Origin: Allacma fusca
Taxonomy: Eukaryota; Arthropoda; Collembola; Symphypleona; Sminthuridae
Reading direction: 5' to 3'
NCBI GenBank assembly: GCA_947179485.1
Contig: OX359247.1
Location: 60,237,131-60,301,130, forward strand
Length of the DNA: 64,000 bases
The position numbers were made by a program, and so were the translations under genes. Below the pieces are notes generated by a model. That model did not search any database, was not told where the DNA came from, and saw only the letters and a program-made list of their open reading frames with translations. Of the stretch, positions 34,052 through 46,091 are shown piece after piece; within the stretch, counting starts at the first letter, position 1, and each line of letters begins with the position of its first letter.

Positions 34052-34962
34052 ATAATTGTCGGAAAATAATAAAGTAAGGCCTTTATTAAACGCAAATAGT
34101 AGTTATTCGACCTGCAACAATTATTAGATTAAGTGTCATCACGCCGTCACTTCTTTCGTAAGTATTTTAAAAGTTCTGAACTAGTAGTTTCTGAAAACTC
34201 TAACCTTCGGAAGGGAATAATTTCCCGGAAAAACAATTATAAAATTAAGGTGATGCAAATTAAGGAAACATTATGCCATCTGCTCATTTAACTCGTTCTT
34301 GCCAGGATGTGGCAAACATTGGAAACCAACCCACTGGGAAAACCTAATGTGTTTTGGAGTCTTGAAAAAATAGTTCCTTTGACTAATTGTAAAAATAAAG
34401 AAATTCCAAGAATATAGCATCTTGATATTTTGACAGTAAAACACGACAAAAAAAAACCCGGTGATGACGCAAGCATCGTGTAATTAAACAAAAGATGCGG
34501 TTGAGGCTAAAAATTACAACAACTGAACTTAAGCACATATACCGCCGCCAGTCATTTAAAAACGTGTGCACACAAACTACTTTAAGGAACTGACTTACGC
34601 TTCGTTAGAAGTGAGACGTAAATCTTTAAATCAAATAATGAGCAACCAGAAGGATAACACTGACCACATTTATGCAAATATTGACAGCTAGGAAAGAGTC
34701 AGTTCGGCAAAAATGTTTACTCTATTTATGTATGCGTCATTCACTGCACGTAACGAGGAGTTTTATTTGGACTTGTGGTCGGAAGATCGCTGATCAGGGC
34801 AAGAATATAAAAAGAGTGTGGAGAGCATGAATGGACGTTAGAAGTTTGCTTACCTTGCAACTACATTTTCCCTTACCTCTGCATAATTTTCTTGTAGTTT
34901 TAAATTTTTACGTGCCAATTTTACTGACTACTATAATCTACTTAACAAAAATTAAGAACAGA
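34052..34962. other. Intergenic, with promoter of the glycine-rich gene
   Basis: Holds the BTB gene 3' UTR and, at its right end, the TATA box and 5' UTR of the glycine-rich secreted protein. Nothing else recognised. Confidence 0.5.
34806..34813 (+). promoter_or_regulatory. TATA box of glycine-rich protein gene
   Basis: TATAAAAA about 150 bp upstream of the ATG at 34963. It implies a transcription start near 34836-34842 and a 5' UTR of about 120 nt. A strong TATA box fits a highly expressed tissue-restricted secreted protein. Confidence 0.55.
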
Positions 34963-35553
34963 ATGGCCTTCAAACTTTTGGTACGTTAAATATTATATTT
35001 CTCGCCCCTATTTATCTGTAGCAATTATGCTTAAAACATTGTTTTGAACCAACCAAATATTATAATTCCCACTAATTAAATGTTTTCACAGGTTGTGTGT
35101 TTTGCACTGGTGGCCGCTGTGAATTGTCAGAAAGGATGGAGAAATGTTGGTTCCGGAGGAGCGAGTGGAGGGAACTATGGAGGATCATCTGGTGGAAGGT
35201 ATCCGCCTCCTCAACCCTCCTTTGGATCTGGAGGCTCCCATGGTGGGAATAATCCTAGTTTTGGTGGAAGCAGGCCTGGTTTTGGGAGTGGCGGATCCCA
35301 AGGTGGAAACAACCCTGGTTTTGGAGGAAGCAGGCCAGGTTATGGTGGCGGTGGTTCCCAAGGTGGAAACAGCCCTGGATTTGGAGGAAGCAGGCCAGGT
35401 TATGGTGGCGGTGGATCCCAAGGTGGAAACAACCCAGGTTTTGGGGGCAGTCGACCCGGTTCCGGAAGTGGAGGATCTCATGGTGGTAACAACCCCGGTC
35501 CCAGTTTTGGTAAAGGTGGTTCTCACGGTGGCAACAACCCCAGACGCTTTTAA
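34963..35553 (+). CDS. Secreted glycine-rich repeat protein
   Basis: Exons 34963-34980 and 35092-35553 give 480 nt, 159 aa. The first exon encodes only MAFKLL. The signal peptide continues across the intron (VVCFALVAAVNC, cleavage likely near Q-K-G). The mature protein is almost entirely Gly/Ser/Asn/Pro repeats of about 18-20 residues, built around G-G-S-R-P-G-Y-G-G-G-G-S-Q-G-G-N-N-P-G-F. There are about five units with His substituting for Gln in some. Gly-rich secreted proteins in arthropods serve as cuticle, eggshell or silk components or as antimicrobials (attacin or holotricin-like). This one cannot be assigned. AATAAA at 35646. Confidence 0.85.
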
Positions 35554-37620
35554 ATTAAATGAACAAATATTTCGGATTTATGTATTGTTTTTATGTGTAA
35601 TATATGAGTTGATACGCTAAGTTATTCTTAGTTTGGCACACATTGAATAAAGTATTCTGATTAGAGGAGAACCAACACTAAATTACTACTAGAATTACTG
35701 GGCATTTTGCGAGAAATTTTAACAGACTACCTATGTATGCTACCTACTACTACATACATACATGCCAACTATAAGAGCGCATGCATAAAAATCATCGCTC
35801 CGCGATTATTTCAGGTTATCGCGTAGGGCGGCGCCAGCTACCGCCATCTGTCCTTAATTATTATAGTATGTTGAGCTCATTTATAAAATTACCGTTACAC
35901 ATTTTTGAAAAATTAAAAATTACATTTTGAAAAAAATAGTGTTAGTAGTACTGACTGGTAAGTATAAAAACATTCATTGAAATCGGTGCAACAGTTCGGG
36001 AGAAAACAAAGATTTTGTTCGTTTTTATTATTTTACGTACGAATACGTGAACCAGTTGCAACCAATAACGAACTCATCCGAGGAAGTAGCCTAACAAATG
36101 TTCATAAAAATTTTGAACGAAATCGGTCGAGTAGGTTCGGAGGAAAACTGCGGGACAAACGGACCCACGGACAACACTATGTTATAAGGGGGCTGCCGCC
36201 GCCCTAAACTGTATTTGATCCTTTTAGTGGTATGCTCATACAAGGAGAAAAGTAGGGAAACAGGGGCGGGTAAAAGCGGCATCTGTCATACTTTGCATAT
36301 TGATAAGTACAGTGCCCTCTCTATAAGGACGTGCCCTACAAGGGAAATCTTCATAAGGGACAGATGCAGCAAAAGGTCCATGTAATACAATGCATGTACA
36401 AGAGTAAGGGATATTTTGGAATTTTGGATCAATTCATTTAGTCAATTTAATCAATTTATTTCTGGATTATTTGCATGAGTAATTTGTTCTGCCAAGCGTA
36501 ATACTATGAACAGCTATCAGGGATATACAATGAACGCTCACTAAAACTACTGTATGTCCTCCACTAGAGCAAAAACGTCTGGTAGCATAATAATTTACGA
36601 CAATGTTAACTTCTCTCCTTAAACATTTAAGGGGAAAATTTGTGCTACCGCTTTTGGAATGTCTTTATGGACGGAGTAAACTGTTCTCCCATTATTTCCA
36701 TGCACAACTGCTAATTGCAAGTTATTCCCCCAAAAGGTTTTCGTATTTTGTAGTCAGTGCCTTTAATGAAAGTTAGATAATTTATATACCACTAATTGCA
36801 ACTGGAACAGTATAGACTCTTTATATATTGAAAAGGTTTCTAGAGAAATAAAATAATCAACATTCCAGCTGCAATGGCAGAATTAGAAATCTATGGGGGC
36901 ATTTAGCCTTTTATACAGTAAGGCATGTCCGGCTGCGTTTTGGCAGATGTAACTTACTCGTTGATTTAAAGGGGATTAATTGAATGTGACTCTATTGTGT
37001 AAATGTCCAATAATCCTCTATTAATAATATGCAATCATTATATGGTCGAATCTATAGAATTTTTTAAAAGTAAAAACCGCGTTAAAAGCCCTCATAATTA
37101 ATTCAGGGATTCATTTTCAGTGTCACAGAAGGGTGACTTCGGTGGGATATGAAAAACACAGACAAGGTATAAAAACAAATTTACAGAAAAAATCAAGCGC
37201 CAAACCATTCTTCAACATTTTATATATTTTTACTTTCACAACTTATTACATTTTTCGACTATTTTTCTACTTCGTAGCGATAGAAGCTGCTAGTAGTTAA
37301 CTGGCAAATGTTTCCAATATCGTCAGGGTCTTTGATGTCGGTTTTGGTAGCAAAAATAATTGTTTAGAGTTTAGACTTTAGACGCTACCCCACCCCCAAA
37401 GGGAAACGATACATCGTTTCTTTAATGACCTTATCTGTGAAAATTATATACTATAATCGAAAGTACCGTCCGGGATGGGAAAATGTGACGGACAGTAAAG
37501 AAAGGCATACTTGGATTGCAGTACACTCCCACAGGTAGAATTCCAGTTAGCATTTAGCTCCATGATGCATAAAAACTTGTATTTGGGAGGTACCGTAGGT
37601 GATTGTAAACTAAAAATAGG
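35554..37620. other. Intergenic with TIR element and MITE fragment
   Basis: Apart from the terminal-inverted-repeat element at 35826-36204 and a lone CAGTGCCCTCTCTATAAG terminus at 36310 preceded by TA, no feature is recognised. Confidence 0.5.
35826..36204. mobile_element. Short DNA transposon with GGGCGGCG inverted ends
   Basis: Ends read GGGCGGCGCCAGC and, inverted, GGGCGGCGGCAGC (12 of 13 match), each with TA immediately outside, suggesting a TA target duplication. The interior has two related motifs, GAAATCGGTGCAACAGTTCGG and GAAATCGGTCGAGTAGGTTCGG, of a kind frequent in arthropod transposons. Non-coding. Confidence 0.55.
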
Positions 37621-38717
37621 ATGAAATTAGTGTATAACGGATTCCATACCCTCACCTCAACACTAATATTCCTAGTCGTAATTGAAACAGCATACTTGAC
37701 TGAACCTTTGGCCGGAAAAGTGCATAATTGCCATTATAGTGAGTTCTATTACAATGAAGGCTTTAATAAAATCTGTTTTAATTTTCGGTAAGGAATATTT
37801 GTGATTTGTAATAATTCAATACCTTAAATTTTAAATACGATAGTATCGTGCGGGTAAAAAACAAAAATGGTCTGGCATAGAAAGTGTAGGAAAACGTCCG
37901 TAAATTCAATTAGTAACTGACGTACAAATATTTTTGTCTGCAAAAAAGCTATAGTTTCTCAATCCTTTGGGTCCAATTCGGATAACTGGGCCACAGAGCA
38001 AACCGACGCCCAGGAGTTGGTGGGAAATTCCGGAGCACAGAATCTTCATCCTAAAAGGACTTGCCGAAATGTCAATTCGGGGAAGACTTCAGCATTATGT
38101 GGGAACAAGAACAAGGACGACAACCGTTGCCTCTATGCCTGCGTTGCAGGTGGATTCTACCATGGGATGTGTGGGAAATCCAAAGAATGCTTCTGCTACC
38201 GAAATAATCCTGAAAAAGGTAAGAACATGGTCAGTAGTAGTTCATTTCATTGTGCATCTGGAGTTGTTTGTATGGCAGAATGTATAAGGACAAAAAAAAT
38301 ACTAAGAAACCAATTGCCCATCCCGTGCTCTCCGAATCCTGGTCTTAGCTACATTTGAAACTTGAACGCATTTTAGGCTTCATAATTGAAAAACGGAATC
38401 CCGTGATGCGGAAGTTGAAGACGAGACCATCGGATGACAAAGTGGATGCCAAGACGGAGCAAAACCCCAAGGAAATCACGTTAGTCACGGATGATTATAC
38501 TACTGGCTACGTGGATGTGGATGTAAATATTAACTTAGAATGGGATTTGACTTACCTTAGTGAATGGTTCCAGTCCTTCAATTTCTACAACAACCTCAAA
38601 TGTGACCCTTGCCTCTGTCCCGCGGGTTGTGCCATTTACGGATATTTCTCGGGATTCTGTACTCCTGGAGCGGCATCGGAATGCATGTGTGCCACTGCGG
38701 CTAAGAAACCCATGTAA
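37621..38717 (+). CDS. Secreted protein with two CS-alpha-beta defensin-like domains
   Basis: Exons 37621-37738, 37955-38218 and 38377-38717 give 723 nt, 240 aa, phases 1 and 1. A hydrophobic N-terminus (TLIFLVVIETAYL) acts as signal peptide. Domain 1 (about 76-122) has C-x3-C (98,102), x9, C112, x5, C118-x-C120, exactly the spacing of insect defensins. Domain 2 (about 203-233) repeats it as C208-x3-C212, x9, C222, x7, C230-x-C232. A linker of about 80 residues, acidic and Lys-rich with alternating V-D-V-D-V-N, separates them. Each domain would form a helix clamped to a beta-hairpin, as in antimicrobial or channel-blocking peptides. Likely secreted immune effector. Activity not demonstrable from sequence. 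Confidence 0.75.
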
Positions 38718-39851
38718 CATTTCCTAGGTTTCTCGGAGGACGGGGGGGAACTGTAAACATGCTCCTTTGGACTTGCATGTATCTACACTGGAGAGGGATA
38801 TTTCCTGGAAATTAATTTAAAAAACACTCAAACTTATTTATTTTGAAGGGCAGAGTGTACTTAAACAACCCAATTCTGTATGGCTTAACAAATAAAAAAA
38901 AATATTACTAAAGATCACACATATTGAAAAACCCCGACGTTTTAATAAAGACAAATCCAAAACTGGTAATATCGTACGCACCAATTGACATGGACTCATA
39001 AAGCTCGTACACTGCATTCCATTCGCTACCACAGAATTTTCCGTAAATTTCTAATAAAAGTATGGATTTTATGGAAGAAAATGACATTTCCCTGCATTTT
39101 GTTTCAGGGAGCCAATGACTCCCTTAAGAAGAGAATCTCTAAAAAGAGGTGGACTTGACTTTTGCATATTATAGTGACTTGCTGTCATACTGAAAAAATA
39201 ATTAATTACATTTGGGGGAAATTGGAACGTCCCTAGTTGCTACAAAAATCTGACATCACTCATTTTCCTCATCTACAAATCATGCATAGAGTGCAAAGCG
39301 TAAAATGTGATTTCAATAGGGGAATCTTATTTTAAGTTCCCAAATTAACAGTGATAAATGCGAATGCTTTAAATATTTTGCTCTTATAGAAAACATCGGT
39401 TACAAGGCAATAAATTCTAAATATTGTCAATTTTTTAAGAATTGGATGATTAAGGTTTTTACTCTTGGGAATTATAATAATTCCATATTATTTCACCACC
39501 CAGGAACATAAGCAAGGTTTATGAGACAAGTGGAACAAAAATCCTTTAAGCAAATAGGTACATACCTAACGGTACATATTATTAACGTTTCCTGAGAAAT
39601 AGCTTGGGTAGATAGGGCGAGTCATATGTCATATAATTCAGACGGGAAATAAGCACTTGAAAGCTTGTAATAACGGTGCATTTTAGTCGTGTACTGTATA
39701 GTAGTGGATCTTCTGGGAGTATGTACATACAACTTCGTATCAAAATCGACGGCAAGCGCTTCATTAAAATATAAGTGGAATCGACGAACGAACAAGAGAC
39801 ATTCCCGTGTTAACACCGGGACTTCTGATGGGAATTAAAAATGGACAAATA

Positions 39852-40034
39852 CAGTGTATACTCTCCCTTTGTGGGATCCTTTATAGCAGAATTAATTAAT
39901 TACTTTAAAGGCTCAAACATGTTTGGGCACATTCTCGTTTACCACAAAATTAATTTGACATTTTACAAGAACATTCCATTAATACGAGTTTTTCTTCTCT
40001 TGGGGTAGCTGCTCTTATAGAGAGTGAGAGCACT
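39852..40034. mobile_element. CAGTG-type MITE copy
   Basis: Left end CAGTGTATACTCTC preceded by TA. Right end GAGAGTGAGAGCACT. The inverted ends are imperfect but match the other copies at 49168, 50017 and 50554. No coding. Decayed, so moderate confidence. Confidence 0.5.
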
Positions 40035-41247
40035 ACACAAAATCAAAGTACATCACCCTTTGCCACTGACAATGAGCCCTGCATGCGAGACACTATTAAT
40101 GACACAGTTACTTCCCAGAATAAGTTATCCTTTCACTTTTAGCCACCTTTTCCAGTAGTATGTATGTACATAAACGTGTAGAAACACGTATATACAGTAC
40201 AAGCCCTATCGTGTATTATTTTTGTTAAAGAGTTGTAAGTACGCTGGAGCCATTTAAAATGAAATTATTACAGGAACTGTACATACAACTGTTTAAGGCC
40301 AGGGCCATGTATTTGCTACATATGCTTCGTGCACTGTCTTTAGTTAAATAAGATTCGGACCTCCGTTATTCACAGCCCCAGACCATATCATGTCTTTATG
40401 TATATAATTATGTGATAGGACAGATGTGTGTAGAGCTCCCATACGCTCTTAGGGTTAAAGACAAGACAACATTTTTCCGTTTCAGTGTTCAGGATTCCTT
40501 CTCGTGATAATAGCCAAAGAGTATATAGGATTCTCTGAAACTGATAATCGCTCTGTCCATTCAGAATATCCAAAGAGTCAGCATATTTTTAAATGCAACA
40601 AGGAGTGATTTTCCAATAGTATTAAATAGCATAGGAAGACCAAGCTGAACTGAGAGAGTACCAAAGATAGGGATAAACAATATGCTTAATGTGTCAAAAA
40701 CCATAGCACAAAGTCAAGAGAGCATCCGGTGCGATAGTGTGACTCTAGCCTAAGAAAAATATTGACATCTCCATCCTTCCTGCACTGCTCCTATAAGTGT
40801 GCCTTCCTTGTTGTGAGAGGGATGAACTAACTCAATAATTCTCAGTTCCAAGGCTTGTCTCCTGTTTTGGTGCTTCTAGTAATTATACACGATTTGATTT
40901 ATTGCAATTATCCTGAATTTACCACTACGATTTATAGTGAATAACATCACGTTTGCTAACTCCAGTCTCCCTTAGCCCCAAATTGAACTTTAAACTGACT
41001 TGTTTGACGTCTCCACCCAAGCCAATCCATTCAGGTTGAAGCAACAGGGAAATATTCCCAGGCCAGCTGTAAAATGAAGAGTAAGAATTTTTATAAATTT
41101 TTAATACTTCAAAGGTACTATAGTCAATAGTGTAATAATTTAACAACAAAAAATCTGGAATTATTTTGATTGTACGGAAAAAACATTATGGAGATAAAAA
41201 TCACTTGCTAGTTACTTACTAACTAGCGTAATTATTTATAGCTGATT

Positions 41248-41391
41248 TTTTCAATATATTCTACTTCCTTATACAATTCACAATTCATTTACTCTAATTA
41301 AAACTATACGATTTTTTGTAATTAATAAGATAATAAGCGGGTTGTAAGGGCTAAGGCCAAATCGACCTTTAATAAATCTATCTATCTATCT
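41248..41391 (+). mobile_element. 5'-truncated LINE insertion with TCTA tail
   Basis: 144 bp flanked by an exact 14-bp direct repeat ATTTATAGCTGATT (41234-41247, 41392-41405). Ends in AATAAA followed by four TCTA units. Long target duplication plus a 3' simple-repeat tail is the mark of target-primed reverse transcription of a non-LTR retrotransposon. Too short to name the clade. Confidence 0.8.
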
Positions 41392-41652
41392 ATTTATAGC
41401 TGATTGCTTGAGCAAAACAAGGTCCCACAAAATATTTTATTAGAATTAAACTGAAGAACAAAATTAAGAATTACTCAAATTAATGTTAGGAATTGAGAAT
41501 GTAATAGTAAAGATAGTCTTATACTCCGTTGCGTATACTTTAGGATGAAATACATATATTTCCTCAGACTTCTGTTAGAGGAAAAAATATGAGAATACAA
41601 CGTGTGGGGTACACAAAATAAAATAATAATTCAATAATTTTTGTAACATGTA

Positions 41653-43567
41653 ATGAGTTGTTATACATCAAATTGTAAGTTTCTATTTATTAATTTAATA
41701 TTTTTTTGGAATTACAGGGCTACTACCAATCCTGGGAATAATTAACCTCCTCCTGCACCTGACATCTGGGGGGTCTTATCCCTCGAAGGTCAGTTCAGGC
41801 TTCTACCCCAAGGAATTGACTTCCCCCATCTTCTATGACACTTTCATCCCCCTCATTCACGAGTACAAGTATCCGACGTGGAACCTCCTGGACATTACCC
41901 TCCGTGACTGGCGGACTGTCTGTCAAACAGATGAATTCTCCCCGAGCTACACCTGCCCCGTCTTCTTCTACTTGGAAAAATTCATTGAGAGACTCCAGCG
42001 GGAAATAGTAAATCAGAACACTCGACAATTTGCCCAACAAGTTCCAGCCCTCATCCATACCATAACCGACAAATGTAATAAAATTCAACGGCATTTCAAT
42101 TCCCTCCTAACCTCCAAGTCTTCCCTCGATGTCTACCTCCAATCCTGGACCACTTGCCCAGTTCAAGGCCAAGTTATTCAGCCACAAATAATGGATTATG
42201 TCTATAATATTAAAGACATTTACAAAAGGATGCTGAGTCGTTTCGAGCAAGAATTCTCCAATAGGGCCAGTTCAGGAGGAACTACGGACAGAGTCGGTCC
42301 GGCATATTATGTGAACCACATAACCACCTCTCAGGGTCTTATGATGTTCAACTATTGGGTGGAACACAATCGTTGGGAAAATGCTGCGAGATCTTGCTCC
42401 ATACAACAAATACCCACAACTTTAATCAAACCGGGAAACCTGACCTCAGCATTGAGAACCATTGAGGAAGAAGCGTCCAAGCAGAAGTTCACCTTATCAA
42501 TCCCAGCCAATGAGACAGGGACCTACTTAATATCCCCATTGACGGACTGCACCTTTTCCGAAGATTCAAATTTCGTAGTCCGTGTTTTGGTTCCCATCAA
42601 GAAACGTACCTCTCAATTCAAATTAGTCCAGCTCCAGCCCATCCCGTTTTTGCTCAACGATGACGGAGAAACGTACTCAATTTGTCAGATCTTCGATGCG
42701 GAAGGGATCTTCATTCATGACTCTGTCTCAGGCTATTTGGAAACGTCCAATTGTAGATCCGGAGAATTATGTCAAATTGAGAACCCAGCCAGGATACCGA
42801 TCCCGAACCTCTGTGCTTCCGCGTACTTCGCGGGCTCCAGCGTCGATATTAAGCAATACTGCAACTTCCGATGTGAGAAGGTTATTGATGGCTTCTACCC
42901 CCGGCTCCCCATATTCCGTCAAGTTCGCTCCGACACTTTCACGGTGACCGGGAACTCTAATTTAGAGTTGGTAATTAAATGCGAGGGGAAACGGGACCAA
43001 CTAGTCAACCCAGATGAGTTAGGATCGCTCGAGGTAGTGCTGCCTTGTGACTGCTCCTTGAATTTCAGGTCACAGGTGTACTTGCCCGAGCAACCTTGCG
43101 GGGAGAGTTTGAGCATTCAGCTGATCATGCCGATACAATTTTTTAATGAGGGCTTCTTGGCCGCAGAGAGTAATCAAAGCTTTACGGGGGTGTTTGAGAA
43201 GAGCATGATGGAGCCGAAATTCTTTTCTAAGGCGGAGGTCGGGGGTCAGAAGGGAAGGGCGGAGCGAATCGTCGAGCTTCAGACAGACGTGGAGAGTGGG
43301 CAGGTCCAGGTTGTACAAGGTCCCGATGAGGGTCGGGGCAGTAGTAAAAGTAGCAGTACCGTGGGCATTTGGATTATGCTAGTGATCCAGGGTCTGGTCA
43401 TTATAGCTCTGGTGGCATGGTTCGTTAAACGAGGAGGATTCACTCAATGGACTGCTCGAGCTTGGAGTGAGCCAAGTCGGATGAGTTTCTCCAACCCTCT
43501 GGCTTCAACGGGTGAGGAGAGTGGGAGGAGTGGGAAGAGAGGAGATGAGGACCAGTTTGATATTTGA
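41653..43567 (+). CDS. Envelope-fusion-protein-like gene (baculovirus F / insect Env type)
   Basis: Exons 41653-41674 and 41718-43567 around a 43-bp intron give 1,872 nt, 623 aa. The intron joins a seven-residue leader to W-L-L-P-I-L-G-I-I-N-L-L-L, together a good signal peptide. The ectodomain has many cysteines. The block F-K-L-V-Q-L-Q-P-I-P-F followed by paired cysteines (N-C-x-S-x-E-L-C, N-L-C-A, Y-C-N-F-R-C), then a C-terminal C-D-C-S-L-N-F, resembles the F-type Env of errantiviruses and baculoviruses and fly Iris. A transmembrane helix (GIWIMLVIQGLVIIALVAWFV) and a 50-residue cytoplasmic tail follow. No gag, pol or LTRs lie beside it. It looks whole, with a host-style intron, so it may be a co-opted envelope gene. 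Assignment rests on pattern only. Confidence 0.55.
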
Positions 43568-44646
43568 AGGAAATCTGGTGTATGTACATTTTGAATGTTA
43601 ATTTCTTGTAATTTACTACAAATTTCTGTTTTTTTTTAAATGTGCACAGAAGAATCTATGTAATTTTCCCAGCTACCGCTAGATAGAATTCTGCCAACTG
43701 TTGTACTAAAATTATTTTACGTTTTTAAGATTTTCCCACCCCAACCCTTTCGATTGAAGATTAAAGTGCCATTCCTTAAAATAAAAAATCGCAAAAAATC
43801 AGTTCCAAACCACAGTTCTTAATCATCCCTGCCATGCAGCTTGAAAATTCATCCGTAAAAAAAATCTCTGTTTAAAAGTTTCCTACAAATAAATACAATA
43901 TCGTTTCTCATAATTGCACTTGTAACGTAATTGGAAAAGTAGGTACAATCATTTTCCATGAATTGTTAACTTAATCGAGGTCAGAAAAAGGGAATACTTG
44001 CTTACGAATTTGACACAATGTCATCATTGTTGTACAAGGGTTTCTTTTCATCTCAAAATAAATTTAAAAGGTAAAAAAGACTAAAATTGAACAAATTATG
44101 TAGATTTTGAGATACATATGTAGAAAGCATACAAATTGTAATACATATATTTGTGGGGATGTGTGTTAAATGACAACACAATCCGCATTCTGTAGAAAAG
44201 AGCAAATTTGTACAGCATTGGGATGATACTTGTTGTATGTAATGCGTTAGGTTCCTGTACACTTTGCCTGCGAATCTGTAATAAAGGAAGGTCTGGTTTG
44301 TTTTAATAAGACTTAATTATCTATCTATTGTCGGATAATGAAAAACATTGTACTGTAAAACTGCAGGTGCAGTTCCTTTTCAAAAGAAAATGTCCGAGTA
44401 TGTACAATATCTTAATAAATGAAATTAACTTATGCTTTGACATTTCCTTGTGTGAAAATTTTACCACTTTTATTGTGAAAGGCTCTACTGTAGAATGAAC
44501 GTTTTCCGAGTTAAATGGGAAGGACTGACACGTAATTAAAAATTACTTACTCTGCTCTAAAATTGATACGTTATGCAAAAAATAAGAATATTTACAAGTT
44601 GTTGCTATTTTAAAACTACTATTTTGATCTCCAGAACGGGGATGGT
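43568..44646. other. Intergenic, about 1.1 kb
   Basis: 3' UTR of the envelope-like gene and AT-rich sequence. Nothing else recognised. Confidence 0.5.
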
Positions 44647-45411
44647 CTAGATCGGCTTATGTATGGAAGTATTAAAATCTTTACTTTTATCCTTCATATG
44701 GAAGCTTAGGTCAGTGATTTCTTTGAGCTTGAGGGCGCATTTATGGGCCACCCCTGCAGTGTCCGTATTCAAACTCAAGAATGAATCCAGAACTTCGGCG
44801 TCACTTTTCCCATTCCTAAAACAATTTGAAGAATTTAAGTGGGAATCCTTTGAATTATTAATGTTGTACAGGTGAGTTATACATAATGGCACAGATAATT
44901 AGTTCATTTTGAGTTCAAACCTGTAGTCATCGTACTCCAGCTTCCACTCAGTCAGTGCCTCCATGTTGTCTTTGGGAATACTCAAGTACCATACATTCAT
45001 TTCAGCTTCCACAACCCGAATTGACAAGGTGGGATGAGAATTCCGTGCAAATAAAGCGAACCAAGTTAAGAAAGTCCAGTATTTCAAATTTTTGAGCTAA
45101 ATCAATAAAAAGTAGTCAAAATTATTAAAGTGGAGTATTAAAGTAATGCAGAGTTAAACTCTGCATAGTACAGCTCATGTGTAACCTATTACTTGAGTCT
45201 CATTGGCTCTTCGAGTAGTTTCCTTAAATGTCCTCAGGAAGTCATCACAGCTCAAGAAGCTTCGAGTGAAACCACCTTCGAAGGACAGGAAGCGAATTAG
45301 ACTGAGATTGTGGTAATACAAAGAGTTTTCAGTGTCCTTCACTCCGATCCAGCGAGACAATTGCCTTTTGAGAAAGTCCAACCCCTTTTGGGACATGAAG
45401 GAATTCATCAT
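44647..45411 (-). CDS. Unrecognised 187-aa protein, three exons
   Basis: Minus-strand exons 45411-45193, 45096-44921 and 44815-44647 total 564 nt, 187 aa. GT-AG junctions are in phases 0 and 2. The ATG has a good context (GCCGCCATGATG). The N-terminal half looks helical and basic (G-L-D-F-L-K-R-Q-L-S-R-W-I). The middle looks beta-rich (T-L-S-I-R-V-V-E-A-E-M-N-V-W-Y-L-S-I). The C-terminal third is again helical and Lys-rich. There is no signal peptide or membrane segment, so it is probably intracellular. I do not recognise the family. It lies 0.7 kb downstream of the second NB-ARC gene on the same strand, which may be chance. Confidence 0.6.
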
Positions 45412-46091
45412 GGCGGCAACTTCAAAAACAAATACATTTCCTCAATTTTTTCGGGTAAATACTCTAAAATTTGTTGCCATATTATGTGGCAGTACAAAAG
45501 CAGTAATACCTGCGTCAGTATTTATCACATACTAGCTATTTTTTGTATTTAGTGTACAAGTTCCTAAAATCTCATTGAATTTAGAGGGTAAAATGGCAGA
45601 ATTACGTTTTCAAATAGACATGCGCATTTCGTATATAACTGGGATACAAAACTTTCTGACGCCCTTATGGTTCCCTCATACGAATTTTTACTACAACTTA
45701 TTTATTGCATACTCCAATAAATCTTGTTTGTTGCTATATAGTCGAAGCAGACAAAATTTACAGGACAATATTTTTGCAGAAGATAATCCGACGATGCAGT
45801 GGTGGAGATTTGATTTTGTTATTCTGTTGAGTGTTATTTTTTCCCTTATACGAGTATTCCCCATTTAATCCCCAAATTTTGCTGCTAGCTCAGTTATTGC
45901 TGCAGGAAAAGTGTACTGTATTCAAATTTGCCTGTACCATAGCTATAACTTACCACTTGAATCATGGTTCAAATTAGCATTTTTATCGGATTTCTGAAAA
46001 TAAACAAATTTAGGCCCAGTTAGAAATTTCATTGAGTGCACAGACTCCATTTGATTCGTATACGACTATAGTCTACTGACAATGAGATTTT
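45412..46091. other. Intergenic, about 0.7 kb
   Basis: AT-rich. A plus-strand open frame at 45575-45868 has no ATG start and no recognisable product and is not called. Confidence 0.5.

Larger units (their letters stand above)
38718..41652. other. Intergenic, about 2.9 kb, with MITE and LINE tail
   Basis: Holds a CAGTG-type MITE (39852-40034) and a 5'-truncated LINE insertion (41248-41391). No gene recognised. Confidence 0.5.

Noticed and set aside
35144-35620. Alternative frames through the glycine-rich gene
   Set aside because: Repeat-driven shadow frames. The glycine frame alone has a signal peptide and splice structure.
41653-43567. Part of a full retroviral element
   Set aside because: No gag, pol or LTRs are found on either side.
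45575-45868. 97-codon plus-strand frame
   Set aside because: No ATG start, no domain, AT-rich composition.
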